Made by a program: the position numbers and the translations under genes
In this document: in pieces, positions 42,159 through 50,410 of the stretch
How the letters are laid out: each line of letters starts with the position of its first letter
Position numbering within the stretch: position 1 is the stretch's first letter
DNA from: Palsa-851 sp035534435
GTDB taxonomy: Bacteria; Chloroflexota; Dormibacteria; Aeolococcales; Aeolococcaceae
Assembly: GCA_035534435.1 (NCBI GenBank)
Contig: DATLRX010000035.1
Location: 1 to 64,000 of the forward strand
Reading direction: 5' to 3'
DNA length: 64,000 nt
The notes under the pieces: model-generated
What the model saw: only the letters and a program-made list of their open reading frames with translations
Told to the model about the DNA's origin: nothing
Databases searched by the model: none

Positions 42159-43793
42159 GTGATCACAGCCCTCCGCGAGTGGCGTGTTGGAACCGGGAAC
42201 CGGGACGACACCCTCACCGCACGACGGCGGTCGTGGCTGGATCCCGGTGTCGTCGCGCCGATCTGCGCGGCAGGGGTCTACGTTGCGGTTGTCGTTCTGC
42301 GCCTGCCCGCTCTTCTTTCCTCGTACTTCTCGTACACGGATTTCCCCGAGGCGCTCCGGCTTGGGGATGCCGTGTTTCACGGCGAGTACGGGCAGGGTCT
42401 CGCCGTGCCGTCTCAGTCGGGCATCGGGCCTCTGTGGGTCGTCGGCCTGATCAACCAGGCCACGGGCGGCCAGGTCGCCGCGATGGCGTTTGGGGCGGTG
42501 GTGCTGCTCGTCACCGCGGGGCTCATGGCATGGACCACATGGCGAGTGTTCGGCGCCCGGGCAGCGATAGCGGTGGCAGCGCTTTGCGTGGCGACACCAC
42601 CGGTCGTCGCATGGGAGTTCCTCACCCCGATCGCGCATGAGGGCACGCTGCTCATGACGGCCGTCTTCGCGTGGCAGCTGGTCGCGCTGTCGCGCGGTCT
42701 TCGTGGGGCGGGCATCGCGGCGTCCATCGTGGTGGGAGCGCTCGCCGCTGTCTGCATCGTCTCGGATCCGCTGGTGCTCGCAGCCGCCGTCGTGCCGTGG
42801 ATGATGTGCGTCACGCCGCTCGCGCTGCGACATCGTTCGCGACGTCCGGCGGTGCTGCTCACGGTCTGCGTTGGCGTCGCCGTCGCCGCGATCATCGTTG
42901 TCTGGGCAGCGGCGAACCACATCGTCGAGCGCGGCAACACCGCCTTCGCATTCAGCATGCAGGGATTCACCGACGGGCTGCGAACAACGGTCGCGACTCT
43001 CGGGCAGATGTTCACCGGGGCCTGGTACAGCGACGTCCTCAGTGGGGTGGTCGCCATCGGGGCGCTGGCGTTCTTTCTCGGGATCATCTACATGGCGAGC
43101 CGGATCGTGTCCGCGCTTCGCGGCGAGGCGGTGCCCGCTCAGCGAATCTACGTCTGGTTCTGGCTCCTGTCATCCGCCGGCATCGTCGGCGCGTTCTGCG
43201 TTTCCGGTCTCGGCATTCAACGCAGCCCGGTGAACTACCAAGGGCACTATGTCGACGGGCTCTGGTTCGCCGTCGCAGCGCTGCTGCCCCTCGGAATGCT
43301 CGCGGTACCAAGACGCCGCGGGTTCGTTGTCGCGGGGGTCACGTGTCTCGCGCTGGTCAGCGCGGCGGGGATCGCGCGTGCGCCTGCGTACCCTTTCGCG
43401 GGCCCCGACTATGCTGACTCAGCGCAGTTGACGAGCACGCTGGAGCACCTCGGCGTTACCCATGGATACGGCGGATACTGGGAGTCGTACGCGGTGGGCT
43501 GGTTCACGGGTGGGCGCGCGGACGCGCTTCCGTTGCAGCAGTGCAGCGCCGGCACCAGTGCGACGGGGCTGTGTCGCTATGAGTTCGCCGCGCCCGCGTG
43601 GTATCAGGAGCGACCGGGACCGGTGTTCGTGATCGTGCTGCGCGCGCCGTGCCGCGGCGACGACCTGTGCATCAGCGCTGCGAATCTCGCCGGTCTGCCG
43701 TCACCGGAGGCCGTGCGCACCGTTGGTCTGCTGCAGGTGTACGTCTACGCTGACGACGTCTTCGCTGCTCTTCCGACGGCCACACACCCGTAG
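42159..43793 (+). CDS. Polytopic membrane protein, glycosyltransferase (GT-C)-like
   Basis: A 544-residue integral membrane protein with about ten to eleven helices and a C-terminal extracytoplasmic domain of ~130 residues that carries four cysteines. The first periplasmic loop has SYFSYTDFPEALRLGDAVF and SGIGPLWVVGLIN, matching the acidic first loop of GT-C lipid-linked sugar transferases. The helical layout agrees with the ArnT/PMT superfamily. No substrate can be inferred. It is flanked by tRNA genes on both sides and its GTG start fits leaderless expression. Confidence 0.65.
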   Translation: MITALREWRVGTGNRDDTLTARRRSWLDPGVVAPICAAGVYVAVVVLRLPALLSSYFSYTDFPEALRLGDAVFHGEYGQGLAVPSQSGIGPLWVVGLINQATGGQVAAMAFGAVVLLVTAGLMAWTTWRVFGARAAIAVAALCVATPPVVAWEFLTPIAHEGTLLMTAVFAWQLVALSRGLRGAGIAASIVVGALAAVCIVSDPLVLAAAVVPWMMCVTPLALRHRSRRPAVLLTVCVGVAVAAIIVVWAAANHIVERGNTAFAFSMQGFTDGLRTTVATLGQMFTGAWYSDVLSGVVAIGALAFFLGIIYMASRIVSALRGEAVPAQRIYVWFWLLSSAGIVGAFCVSGLGIQRSPVNYQGHYVDGLWFAVAALLPLGMLAVPRRRGFVVAGVTCLALVSAAGIARAPAYPFAGPDYADSAQLTSTLEHLGVTHGYGGYWESYAVGWFTGGRADALPLQQCSAGTSATGLCRYEFAAPAWYQERPGPVFVIVLRAPCRGDDLCISAANLAGLPSPEAVRTVGLLQVYVYADDVFAALPTATHP

Positions 43794-43803
43794 TCGGCAA
43801 CCG

Positions 43804-43878
43804 TCGGGAAGGGGAGATTCGAACTCCCGACCTCGCGGTCCCGAACCGCGCACTCTAACCTGGCTGAGCTACTTCCCG
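43804..43878 (-). tRNA. tRNA-Pro (CGG)
   Basis: A complete cloverleaf on the minus strand: acceptor CGGGAAG/CTTCCCG, anticodon stem CGCGG/CCGCG with loop TTCGGGA (anticodon CGG), variable loop AGGTC, T arm GGGAG-TTCGAAT-CTCCC and discriminator A73. CCA is not encoded. The D stem has a G-U pair at its base. Confidence 0.95.
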
Positions 43879-44000
43879 GTGCCGGCCCGGATGATACCAC
43901 CCGCCTTTGACGGCCCAGATTCCCGGCCGAACGGGACCCTGGCCCGCGACGCATACTGAAGGGGAAACGCGCGGTGCCGCCGCGCCAGGAGTGGACGCAC

Positions 44001-44579
44001 ATGGGCCATATCACCATCGACATGACCATCAACGCTCCGGTGGCCACGGTGTTTGCATACGTGGACGACTACCGCAACACCACCAAGTACATGAAGGACC
44101 TGGTGAAGTGGCAGCCCACCGGTAAGGTGACGCATGGAAAGGGCGCGCAGTTCGCCGTCGGCATGAAGGCCGGTCCGACGACGCTCTCGTCCATCGTCGA
44201 TATCACGACGTGGGCCGAGAACAGGACCATCGGCTGGAATTCGCGTGAAGGCTTCAAGCAGATTGGCAGATGGGCCTTTGCTCCCAAGGCAAACGCCACC
44301 AGCGTCACCTTCGACATGGAGTACGAGTTCGGCGGTGGTATCGCAGGGAAGCTCCTGGGCCGCGCCGCGGAGCCCATCGTGCGCGGGAACCTGCAACGCT
44401 CGGTCGAGACTCTGAAACTGCATACGGAGAAACTCAACGCCGCCCGACCGGTCGCAAGGACCGCGCCCGCGAGCAGAACAAAACCTGCAACAAAGACCGC
44501 GAAGCCCGTGGCGAGAAGCACCACAAAGACTGCAACAAAGAGCGCGTCGAGGCCTGCGGCGAAAGCGAAAAAGCCTTAG
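44001..44579 (+). CDS. SRPBCC-fold protein with Lys/Ala-rich histone-like tail
   Basis: A 192-residue protein. Residues 1-145 are a START/SRPBCC domain (ITIDMTINAPVATVFAYVDD, SREGFKQIGRWAFAPKANAT), the fold of polyketide cyclases and lipid-binding proteins. The last ~45 residues are a run of K/A/T/P/R (TKPATKTAKPVARSTTKTAT) like the tail of bacterial histone H1-like proteins. This combination is unusual. The start at ATG 44001 has AGGAG 9 nt upstream. It precedes pdxS by 57 bp. Confidence 0.8.
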   Translation: MGHITIDMTINAPVATVFAYVDDYRNTTKYMKDLVKWQPTGKVTHGKGAQFAVGMKAGPTTLSSIVDITTWAENRTIGWNSREGFKQIGRWAFAPKANATSVTFDMEYEFGGGIAGKLLGRAAEPIVRGNLQRSVETLKLHTEKLNAARPVARTAPASRTKPATKTAKPVARSTTKTATKSASRPAAKAKKP

Positions 44580-44636
44580 AGAAACGCTTAGAATGGCTGC
44601 GTGCCCGGTGCAAGAAGTCGGGCGAGGAGCGAGAGC

Positions 44637-45554
44637 ATGAGCAGCGACAAGACAGCAGCCAACGGACACGATCCCCACACGGGCGGCGTGCGGGTCAAGC
44701 GCGGCCTCGCGGAGATGCTCAAGGGCGGCGTGATCATGGACGTCGTCACACCGGAGCAGGCGAAGATCGCCGAGGACGCGGGCGCCGTTGCCGTCATGGC
44801 CCTGGAGCGCGTGCCCTCCGACATCCGCCGCGACGGTGGCGTGGCACGCATGAGCGATGTCGGCTTGATCAAGGAGATCATCGCGGCGGTGACCATCCCG
44901 GTCATGGCCAAGGCACGCATCGGACATTTCGTCGAAGCGCAGGTGTTGCAGGCGCTGGGTGTCGACTACATCGACGAGTCCGAGGTGCTGACCCCGGCGG
45001 ACGAGGAGAACCACATCGACAAGTGGAAGTTCAACGTCCCGTTCGTGTGCGGTGCTCGCGACCTCGGTGAGGCGCTGCGCCGTATCGGCGAGGGCGCCGC
45101 GATGATCCGCACCAAGGGCGAGGCGGGCACCGGCAACGTGGTCGAGGCGGTGCGTCACATGCGCGCGGTTCGTGGCGGTATCCGGCGTATCGCGGCGATG
45201 TCGGAGGACGAGCTGATGGCGGAGGCGAAGCACCTCGGCGCGCCGTTCGACCTCGTGCAGGAAATCCACGCCACCGGGAAGCTCCCGGTCGTGAACTTCT
45301 CAGCGGGCGGGATCGCCACGCCGGCTGACGCGGCGCTGATGATGCAGCTTGGCTGCGACGGCAACTTCGTCGGCAGTGGCATCTTCAAGAGCAACGATCC
45401 GCCCGCGTACGCAAAGGCAATCGTCGCTGCGACGACATACTTCGACAATCCCCAGGCTATTGCCGACGCAAGTGCCGGGCTCGCGAAGGCGATGCCCGGT
45501 CTCGATGTCGCGTCGATGCCTGCCGGCGAACTGCTCGCCACGCGGGGTTGGTGA
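44637..45554 (+). CDS. pdxS: Pyridoxal 5'-phosphate synthase subunit PdxS
   Basis: A 305-residue synthase subunit of the deoxyxylulose-independent vitamin B6 pathway. It joins ribose-5-phosphate, glyceraldehyde-3-phosphate and ammonia from PdxT. Highly conserved motifs are KRGLAEMLKGGVIMDVVTPE, VMALERVPSDIRRDGGVARM, KARIGHFVEAQVLQ, MIRTKGEAGTGN and NFSAGGIATPADAALMMQLG. GAGGAG sits 8 nt before this ATG. A TAGAAT hexamer at 44589-44594, 6 nt before a GTG at 44601, means a leaderless start 12 codons upstream is also possible. Confidence 0.96.
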   Translation: MSSDKTAANGHDPHTGGVRVKRGLAEMLKGGVIMDVVTPEQAKIAEDAGAVAVMALERVPSDIRRDGGVARMSDVGLIKEIIAAVTIPVMAKARIGHFVEAQVLQALGVDYIDESEVLTPADEENHIDKWKFNVPFVCGARDLGEALRRIGEGAAMIRTKGEAGTGNVVEAVRHMRAVRGGIRRIAAMSEDELMAEAKHLGAPFDLVQEIHATGKLPVVNFSAGGIATPADAALMMQLGCDGNFVGSGIFKSNDPPAYAKAIVAATTYFDNPQAIADASAGLAKAMPGLDVASMPAGELLATRGW

Positions 45555-45579
45555 GGCTGCCCTCGCCGTGCCGGCGGCG

Positions 45580-45585
45580 TACACT
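45580..45585 (+). promoter_or_regulatory. -10 element upstream of pdxT leader ORF
   Basis: TACACT lies in the pdxS-pdxT gap, 6 nt before a GTG that opens a 17-codon ORF. It indicates that pdxT has its own transcript and that the short ORF is read without a leader. Confidence 0.5.
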
Positions 45586-45591
45586 AGAGGT

Positions 45592-45645
45592 GTGCGAATG
45601 ACGCGAAGCCTGCCCCGCCAGGGACGGAGCATTTGCGTCCGCTGA
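45592..45645 (+). CDS. Putative leaderless 17-residue leader peptide of pdxT
   Basis: GTG 45592 opens VRMTRSLPRQGRSICVR, which stops at TGA 45643-45645. The start lies 6 nt after TACACT, so it would sit at or near the mRNA 5' end. The pdxT ribosome-binding site (AAGAGGGAG) overlaps its stop and pdxT begins 16 nt further on, so reinitiation or coupling is plausible. The peptide is basic with one Cys. It could be an upstream regulatory ORF; expression is not shown. Confidence 0.4.
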   Translation: MRMTRSLPRQGRSICVR

Positions 45646-45661
45646 AGAGGGAGCGACAATC

Positions 45662-46258
45662 CTGCGGGTAGGCGTTCTCGCCCTCCAGGGCGACGTCCGC
45701 GAACATCTCACGGCGCTTCGAGGTTGTGGCGCGGAGGCAACAACGGTCCGTACCGCCGCCGACCTCGAGGGCGTCGATGCGCTCGTGCTGCCGGGCGGCG
45801 AGTCGACGACGATGAGCCGGTTGATCCAGGTCTTCGGCCTGGAGGCACCGCTTCGCGAACGTCTTGCACAGGGGATGCCGACGCTGTCCACCTGCGCCGG
45901 TCTCATCCTGCTGAGCAGTGAGGTGCTCGACGGCCGGCCCGACCAGATCAATTTCGGTGTCCTCGACGTCACCGTCCGGCGCAACGGATATGGGCGGCAG
46001 GTCGAGTCGTTCGAAGCCGACGTCGTGGTCGCACCGCTGGGATCCGATCCGTTCCACGCGGTGTTCATCCGCGCCCCACTCATCGTCAGGACCGGACCCG
46101 CTGCCGAAGTTATCGCCAGTTTTGGCGATAATGCCGTGGCGGTCGCCCAGGGACCGCATATCGGCCTCAGCTTCCACCCCGAGATGACCGACGACGCTCG
46201 GCTGCATCGGCTGTTCCTCCAGCGTGCGGCGGCGATCCTCGAGGAGAGCGCGGCATGA
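45662..46258 (+). CDS. pdxT: Pyridoxal 5'-phosphate synthase glutaminase subunit PdxT
   Basis: A 198-residue class I glutamine amidotransferase that feeds ammonia to PdxS. The triad is visible: LSTCAGLILL (C78) and GLSFHPEMT (H172, E174). PGGEST and the N-terminal RVGVLALQGDVREH are PdxT signatures. Between the in-frame stop at 45599-45601 and this point there is no ATG, GTG or TTG. The family N-terminus begins exactly at CTG 45662, with AGAGGGAG 8 nt upstream, so CTG initiation is the best reading. ATC at 45659 is another candidate. It overlaps the next gene by 4 bp. Confidence 0.93.
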   Translation: MRVGVLALQGDVREHLTALRGCGAEATTVRTAADLEGVDALVLPGGESTTMSRLIQVFGLEAPLRERLAQGMPTLSTCAGLILLSSEVLDGRPDQINFGVLDVTVRRNGYGRQVESFEADVVVAPLGSDPFHAVFIRAPLIVRTGPAAEVIASFGDNAVAVAQGPHIGLSFHPEMTDDARLHRLFLQRAAAILEESAA

Positions 46259-47349
46259 TCATCCGCTCGGCGTCGTTCCGCGATCTCGCGCGCATCGAGC
46301 AGCTGTACCGTGAGGCCACCGAGGACGAGCGTCACGGGGCGCAGATGACGCCGGACAGTCCGGTGCCGCAGGCGACGCTGCGCCGCCTCTGGCAGGCGCT
46401 GACGAAATCCCTGTCATCGGTGGTCCCGATCACCGACCTTGCCGAGGAGATGCTCGTCGCCGAGGACGCCAAGGAGGGCGTGGTCGGTTTCCTGCAGGTG
46501 CAGGCGCTGCCGGTCCGTCCGCTGTCGTGGCAGATCCTCAACCTGTGCACGTCGACGACCGCGCACGGCCATTTCGCACGTGCCGAGCTGCTCGATGGCG
46601 TGCGCAATCGCGGCCTCGAGCTCGGTGTCCAACGAGTCCAGGTCCGGCTCCCTCTCGATCACCCGCTGCTGCCGGTGTTTCTCGAACATGGGTTCACGCA
46701 GTTCGCCACCGAACAGATCCTGTACCGGGACGAGGCCGGCGTCGACCCGGACGCGACGGTGCAATCAACCCTCATCCGCGCCGCACGACGCGACGACATC
46801 GGCGCGATCCATCTGCTGTACCTGCGCACGACCCCGTCGCACGTCGCGGACGTCGAGGGTCCGTCGTTGAAGACATGGCAGGGCGCGTACGCGCAGGGGC
46901 TCGTCGCCGGACTCGGCCGCGACAACGTGAAGCACGTGGTTGTGGAGCATCCCGGCATCGTCGCCTGGGCAGCGATCCGCCCCCCCACGGCCGCCCAGCC
47001 GGCGAGCCTGAGCATGATGGTCGAGGGACATGACCCCGCGCTCCGCGACGCGATCATCGACGCCATCCTGCGCGAGGTGCCGTCGGGCCCGGCGACCTGC
47101 GTGCTCCGGCACTACGACTCGGAGCTCATCCGCGCGCTGCAACAGCGGGGTTTCGCCGTATACGGCACGCAGTTGCTGCTCATCAGCGAGCTCGGTGCGA
47201 AGGTGCGCATCCAGGCGGTGTCGCGGCGCAAGAAGCCAGTGCTCATCCGTGCGGGGATCGCCCGCAGCATCCCCGTACCCTCGACGTCCGTCCCGCTCCG
47301 AGTCCTGTCAACAACCGCCTCGAGGAGAGAGAGATCGTCGCCCAGGTGA
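46255..47349 (+). CDS. GNAT-like N-acetyltransferase family protein
   Basis: A 364-residue protein with two GNAT-like halves. The first (1-155) begins IIRSASFRDLARIEQLYREA and includes ARAELLDGVRNRGLELGVQR. The second (about 165-315) includes LIRAARRDDIGAIHLLYLRT. The classic acetyl-CoA loop is weak in both, so activity is uncertain. The C-terminal 40 residues are basic and low-complexity. It overlaps both pdxT (ATGA) and the R3H ATPase gene, making a single transcription unit. Confidence 0.65.
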   Translation: MIIRSASFRDLARIEQLYREATEDERHGAQMTPDSPVPQATLRRLWQALTKSLSSVVPITDLAEEMLVAEDAKEGVVGFLQVQALPVRPLSWQILNLCTSTTAHGHFARAELLDGVRNRGLELGVQRVQVRLPLDHPLLPVFLEHGFTQFATEQILYRDEAGVDPDATVQSTLIRAARRDDIGAIHLLYLRTTPSHVADVEGPSLKTWQGAYAQGLVAGLGRDNVKHVVVEHPGIVAWAAIRPPTAAQPASLSMMVEGHDPALRDAIIDAILREVPSGPATCVLRHYDSELIRALQQRGFAVYGTQLLLISELGAKVRIQAVSRRKKPVLIRAGIARSIPVPSTSVPLRVLSTTASRRERSSPR

Positions 47350-49010
47350 TGCCATACGGATCCTCATGGGAAGAGGAGCTCAACCTGCTCTTTGCAGCGC
47401 TCCCTCCCCGTATCGCCTCCGCCGCGCAGCGTCTCTCGCAGGGACGCGGCGATCTCCTCGAAGTGGTGCTCGACCTCGGCCGCGAGCCCGAGGCGAGATT
47501 CACAGACGGCGAGGCGATCCTCGACTCGGCGAACGTCGGCAATGCGGAGATCGAGTACGTCACCGAGCGCGTCGGCCTGTTCGGTGACGACAACCGCGCC
47601 GGCATCGAGCGCACGCTGCACCGCATCAGCGCCATCCGAAACCGGGCGGGCGACGTCGTCGGACTCACGTGCAGAGTTGGTCGTGCCGTCACCGGCACCA
47701 TCGACATCATCAAGGACATGGTCATCGGTGGCCAGTCGATCCTCCTCCTCGGACCTCCCGGCATCGGCAAGACCACCATGCTCCGAGAGTGCGCTCGCGT
47801 CCTCAGTGATGAGTGCGGCAAGCGCGTGGTGATCGTCGACACGTCGAACGAGATTGCCGGCGACGGCGACATCCCGCATCCCGGGATCGGCCGTGCCCGG
47901 CGGATGCAGGTGCGCACGCCCGCGCTGCAGCACGCGGTCATGATCGAGGCGGTCGAGAACCATATGCCGCAGTGCATCGTCATCGACGAGATCGGCACGG
48001 AGCTGGAGGCGGTCGCCGCCCGCACGATCGCGGAGCGGGGGGTACAGCTGGTGGGCACGGCGCACGGCTCCAACATCGACTCGCTGCTGGTGAACCCCAC
48101 ACTCAACGACCTGCTCGGCGGCATCCAGACCGTCACGCTCTCCGATGAGGAGGCGCGCCGCCGCGGGACGCAGAAATCCGTGCTCGAGCGCAAGTCGCCG
48201 CCGACGTTCGACGTCCTCATCGAGATTCAGGAGCGGGACCGGGTGGTCGTGCACGCGCCGCTTGCGGAGACCGTCGACGAAGCGCTGCGCGGCCGGGTCC
48301 GCCCGCCCCAGCTGCGGCTGCGCGGCGATGACGGCGAGATCATCAGCCGTATCGACACGTCCGCGGTCGCGACGCGACCCTCACCGTTCGAGCCGGCACC
48401 CTTCTCGAGCGGGGCCCGCAGTGCGCGCCGTGGGCGCGAGCGCCAGCGACGGTTCGACGTCGACGAGTACATCGCCGGTCAGCAGCGCCGCGGGCGCGAG
48501 TGGGAGCAGCCCGCGCAGGCGCTTGCACCGTCGCAACCCGTGCGCACCGGGCCGCCCCTCTCGATCTTTCCGTACGGGGTTTCGCGGAGCTACCTCGAGC
48601 AGTCACTCCGCGAGATGCACCTGCCGGTTCGAATCCAGCATCACATCGACGACGCCGACGTCGTCCTGACCCTGAAGAACTACTACCGGCGTCACGATTC
48701 GCCGGTGCGCGCCGCCGAGTCGTCGGGCATCCCCATCCATGTGCTGCGCAGCAACACGGTCGCGCAGATCAAGGGAGCGCTCGCCCGGGTGTACGGCGTC
48801 GAGGCGCCGGACGACACCGAGGCCGCGATGCAGGACGTGATCGAGGGCATCGAGCAGATGCAACGAACCGGTGACGACGTCGAGCTCACGCCGCAGAACT
48901 CGTACGTGCGCAGGCTGCAGCATCAACTGGTGGAGCGCCACGAGCTTTCTGCGCGCAGCACCGGTGACGAACCCAATCGACGACTCGTCATACTACGACC
49001 CACGGAATGA
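47346..49010 (+). CDS. R3H-domain AAA ATPase (SpoIIIAA/Ycf45-like)
   Basis: A 554-residue protein. Its central ATPase domain has P-loop LLLGPPGIGKTTMLRECARV (136-144), IVDTSNEIAGDGDIPHPGIG and the Walker B IVIDEIGTELEAVAARTIAE, as in SpoIIIAA and plastid Ycf45. A basic low-complexity linker (about 350-395) follows, then an alpha/beta region and a C-terminal R3H single-strand nucleic-acid-binding motif (RRLQHQLVERH). Such proteins occur in Chloroflexota, cyanobacteria and some Firmicutes. The precise function is unknown. Start GTG 47346 or ATG 47349. Confidence 0.85.
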   Translation: MMPYGSSWEEELNLLFAALPPRIASAAQRLSQGRGDLLEVVLDLGREPEARFTDGEAILDSANVGNAEIEYVTERVGLFGDDNRAGIERTLHRISAIRNRAGDVVGLTCRVGRAVTGTIDIIKDMVIGGQSILLLGPPGIGKTTMLRECARVLSDECGKRVVIVDTSNEIAGDGDIPHPGIGRARRMQVRTPALQHAVMIEAVENHMPQCIVIDEIGTELEAVAARTIAERGVQLVGTAHGSNIDSLLVNPTLNDLLGGIQTVTLSDEEARRRGTQKSVLERKSPPTFDVLIEIQERDRVVVHAPLAETVDEALRGRVRPPQLRLRGDDGEIISRIDTSAVATRPSPFEPAPFSSGARSARRGRERQRRFDVDEYIAGQQRRGREWEQPAQALAPSQPVRTGPPLSIFPYGVSRSYLEQSLREMHLPVRIQHHIDDADVVLTLKNYYRRHDSPVRAAESSGIPIHVLRSNTVAQIKGALARVYGVEAPDDTEAAMQDVIEGIEQMQRTGDDVELTPQNSYVRRLQHQLVERHELSARSTGDEPNRRLVILRPTE

Positions 49011-49053
49011 GCCGTCCGGGTGAGGGATCGGCCCCGGGGGAGTGGTGATTGAC

Positions 49054-49731
49054 ATGAGCGCGTGGCGCGGCTTCTTCATCTCGTTCGAGGGCCTGGACGG
49101 CGCCGGCAAGAGCACGCAGGTCGCGTCACTGGCCGGGTCGTTGCGCCAGCAGGGACATGAGGTCGTCACCGTCCGTCCCGACGAGACCCCGCTCGGCGAG
49201 ATCCTGCACAGCTTCGTCCTGCAGCATCAGCGCGGACCGGCGCTGGAAGCGTGGTCCGAGGCGTTGCTCTTCACCGCCGAGCGCGTGCAACTGCTGTACG
49301 AGACGATCCTGCCCGCGCTCAGGCGCGGGGCGGTGGTCATCGCCGACCGCTATGCCGACTCGACGATCGCGTACCAGGGCGGCGGCCGGGGGATTCCGGC
49401 CAGCGACCTGCTCCGTCTGCACGCTGCGGCATGCGGCGATGTCTGGCCCGACCTGACTCTCTACCTCGCCATTCCCGGCGCGGCAGCGGCGCAGCGACAG
49501 CGAGCCCAGCAGCTCCCGCTCGATCGCTTCGAGGTGGCCCCCGAAACGTTCCACGCCGCGGTCGAGGCGGCCTTCGAGCAACTGGCGGCACAGCATCCGC
49601 GTCGCTTCCTGCGCATCGACGCCACGAGGCCCGCCATCACCGTATCGCGCGACATCGAGAAGGTCATCGTGCAGCGGCTTCCCGCCGCAGCGCCGCCCGT
49701 CCCTCCGATGAGGTCAGCGAGCGGCGTCTGA
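49054..49731 (+). CDS. tmk: Thymidylate kinase
   Basis: A 225-residue kinase that phosphorylates dTMP to dTDP. P-loop SFEGLDGAGKSTQVASLAGS with the preceding F-F-I, the base-binding VIADRYADSTIAYQGGGRGI (DRY motif), and ALLFTAERVQ are all typical. The ATG has GGGGGAG ~11 nt upstream; GTG at 49042 or 49045 would add four or three residues. The C-terminal Pro/Ala tail is longer than usual and overlaps the convergent gene at 49714 by 18 bp. Confidence 0.93.
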   Translation: MSAWRGFFISFEGLDGAGKSTQVASLAGSLRQQGHEVVTVRPDETPLGEILHSFVLQHQRGPALEAWSEALLFTAERVQLLYETILPALRRGAVVIADRYADSTIAYQGGGRGIPASDLLRLHAAACGDVWPDLTLYLAIPGAAAAQRQRAQQLPLDRFEVAPETFHAAVEAAFEQLAAQHPRRFLRIDATRPAITVSRDIEKVIVQRLPAAAPPVPPMRSASGV

Positions 49732-50307
49732 CGAGCCGGTCGCTGCGACGTCGAGCACGACGTCTCCGGCGGTCACGACGCGCTCGACCCGGCTCCCCGC
49801 GAGGTGGACACGCACACCCGGCACACCCGGCGCCCCCGGATCCCATCCCAGCGCGTGCAGCGCTCTCGCCTCACCCCAGGTGCGTGCCTGACGCTGCTGA
49901 CGCCCGTCGGTGAAGGTCATCGTTCCCGGGCGGGTCGCGAAGCCGAAACCGACCTGGCCGCCGCTGCTGAGGAACGCGGTCACGTCCGACAGAGACCTCG
50001 CGGGGTCGAACGCCTCATCGGGACTCTCGAGCGCGGCTGCGAGGCTCGGCATCCCGCCCGACTTCGCGGCCTCACGGACACCGGCGCGCTGGGCCACCTG
50101 CTGGGCGCGCTCGCGCCTGCGACGCTCGGTTGCGAGCTCGGTTGCCCGGGTGCGGATCTCGCGGAGGTGTTGCTCGTATGGAGCCATCGCGGCGATGATC
50201 GCCCGCTCACTGCCCTGCAACGTCGCGCCGAGGGCGTCGATGTCCTCGTCACTCAGCTCGCGCAGCGCGTCGGGCTCGACCCGGTCACCGAGCGGGGGAA
50301 GCTCCAC
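49714..50307 (-). CDS. Hypothetical protein with helical N-terminal region
   Basis: A 197-residue soluble protein. Residues 25-85 are strongly helical and charged (RTRATELATERRRRERAQQV), possibly a coiled coil. The C-terminal part is beta-rich (GGQVGFGFATRPGTMTFTDG, RVERVVTAGDVVLDV). No family is recognised. It is convergent with tmk, sharing 18 bp, and divergent from the enoyl-CoA hydratase gene. Confidence 0.6.
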   Translation of the reverse strand: MELPPLGDRVEPDALRELSDEDIDALGATLQGSERAIIAAMAPYEQHLREIRTRATELATERRRRERAQQVAQRAGVREAAKSGGMPSLAAALESPDEAFDPARSLSDVTAFLSSGGQVGFGFATRPGTMTFTDGRQQRQARTWGEARALHALGWDPGAPGVPGVRVHLAGSRVERVVTAGDVVLDVAATGSSDAAR

Positions 50308-50410
50308 GGTACGGCACTCTACTCGCGCTCAATGTGCGGACCATGGCGTGGGCGCGGTCATTTGCGGTATGACGCACACAGCCGTCATCGCACCGAGGGA
50401 GGCACAGCTC

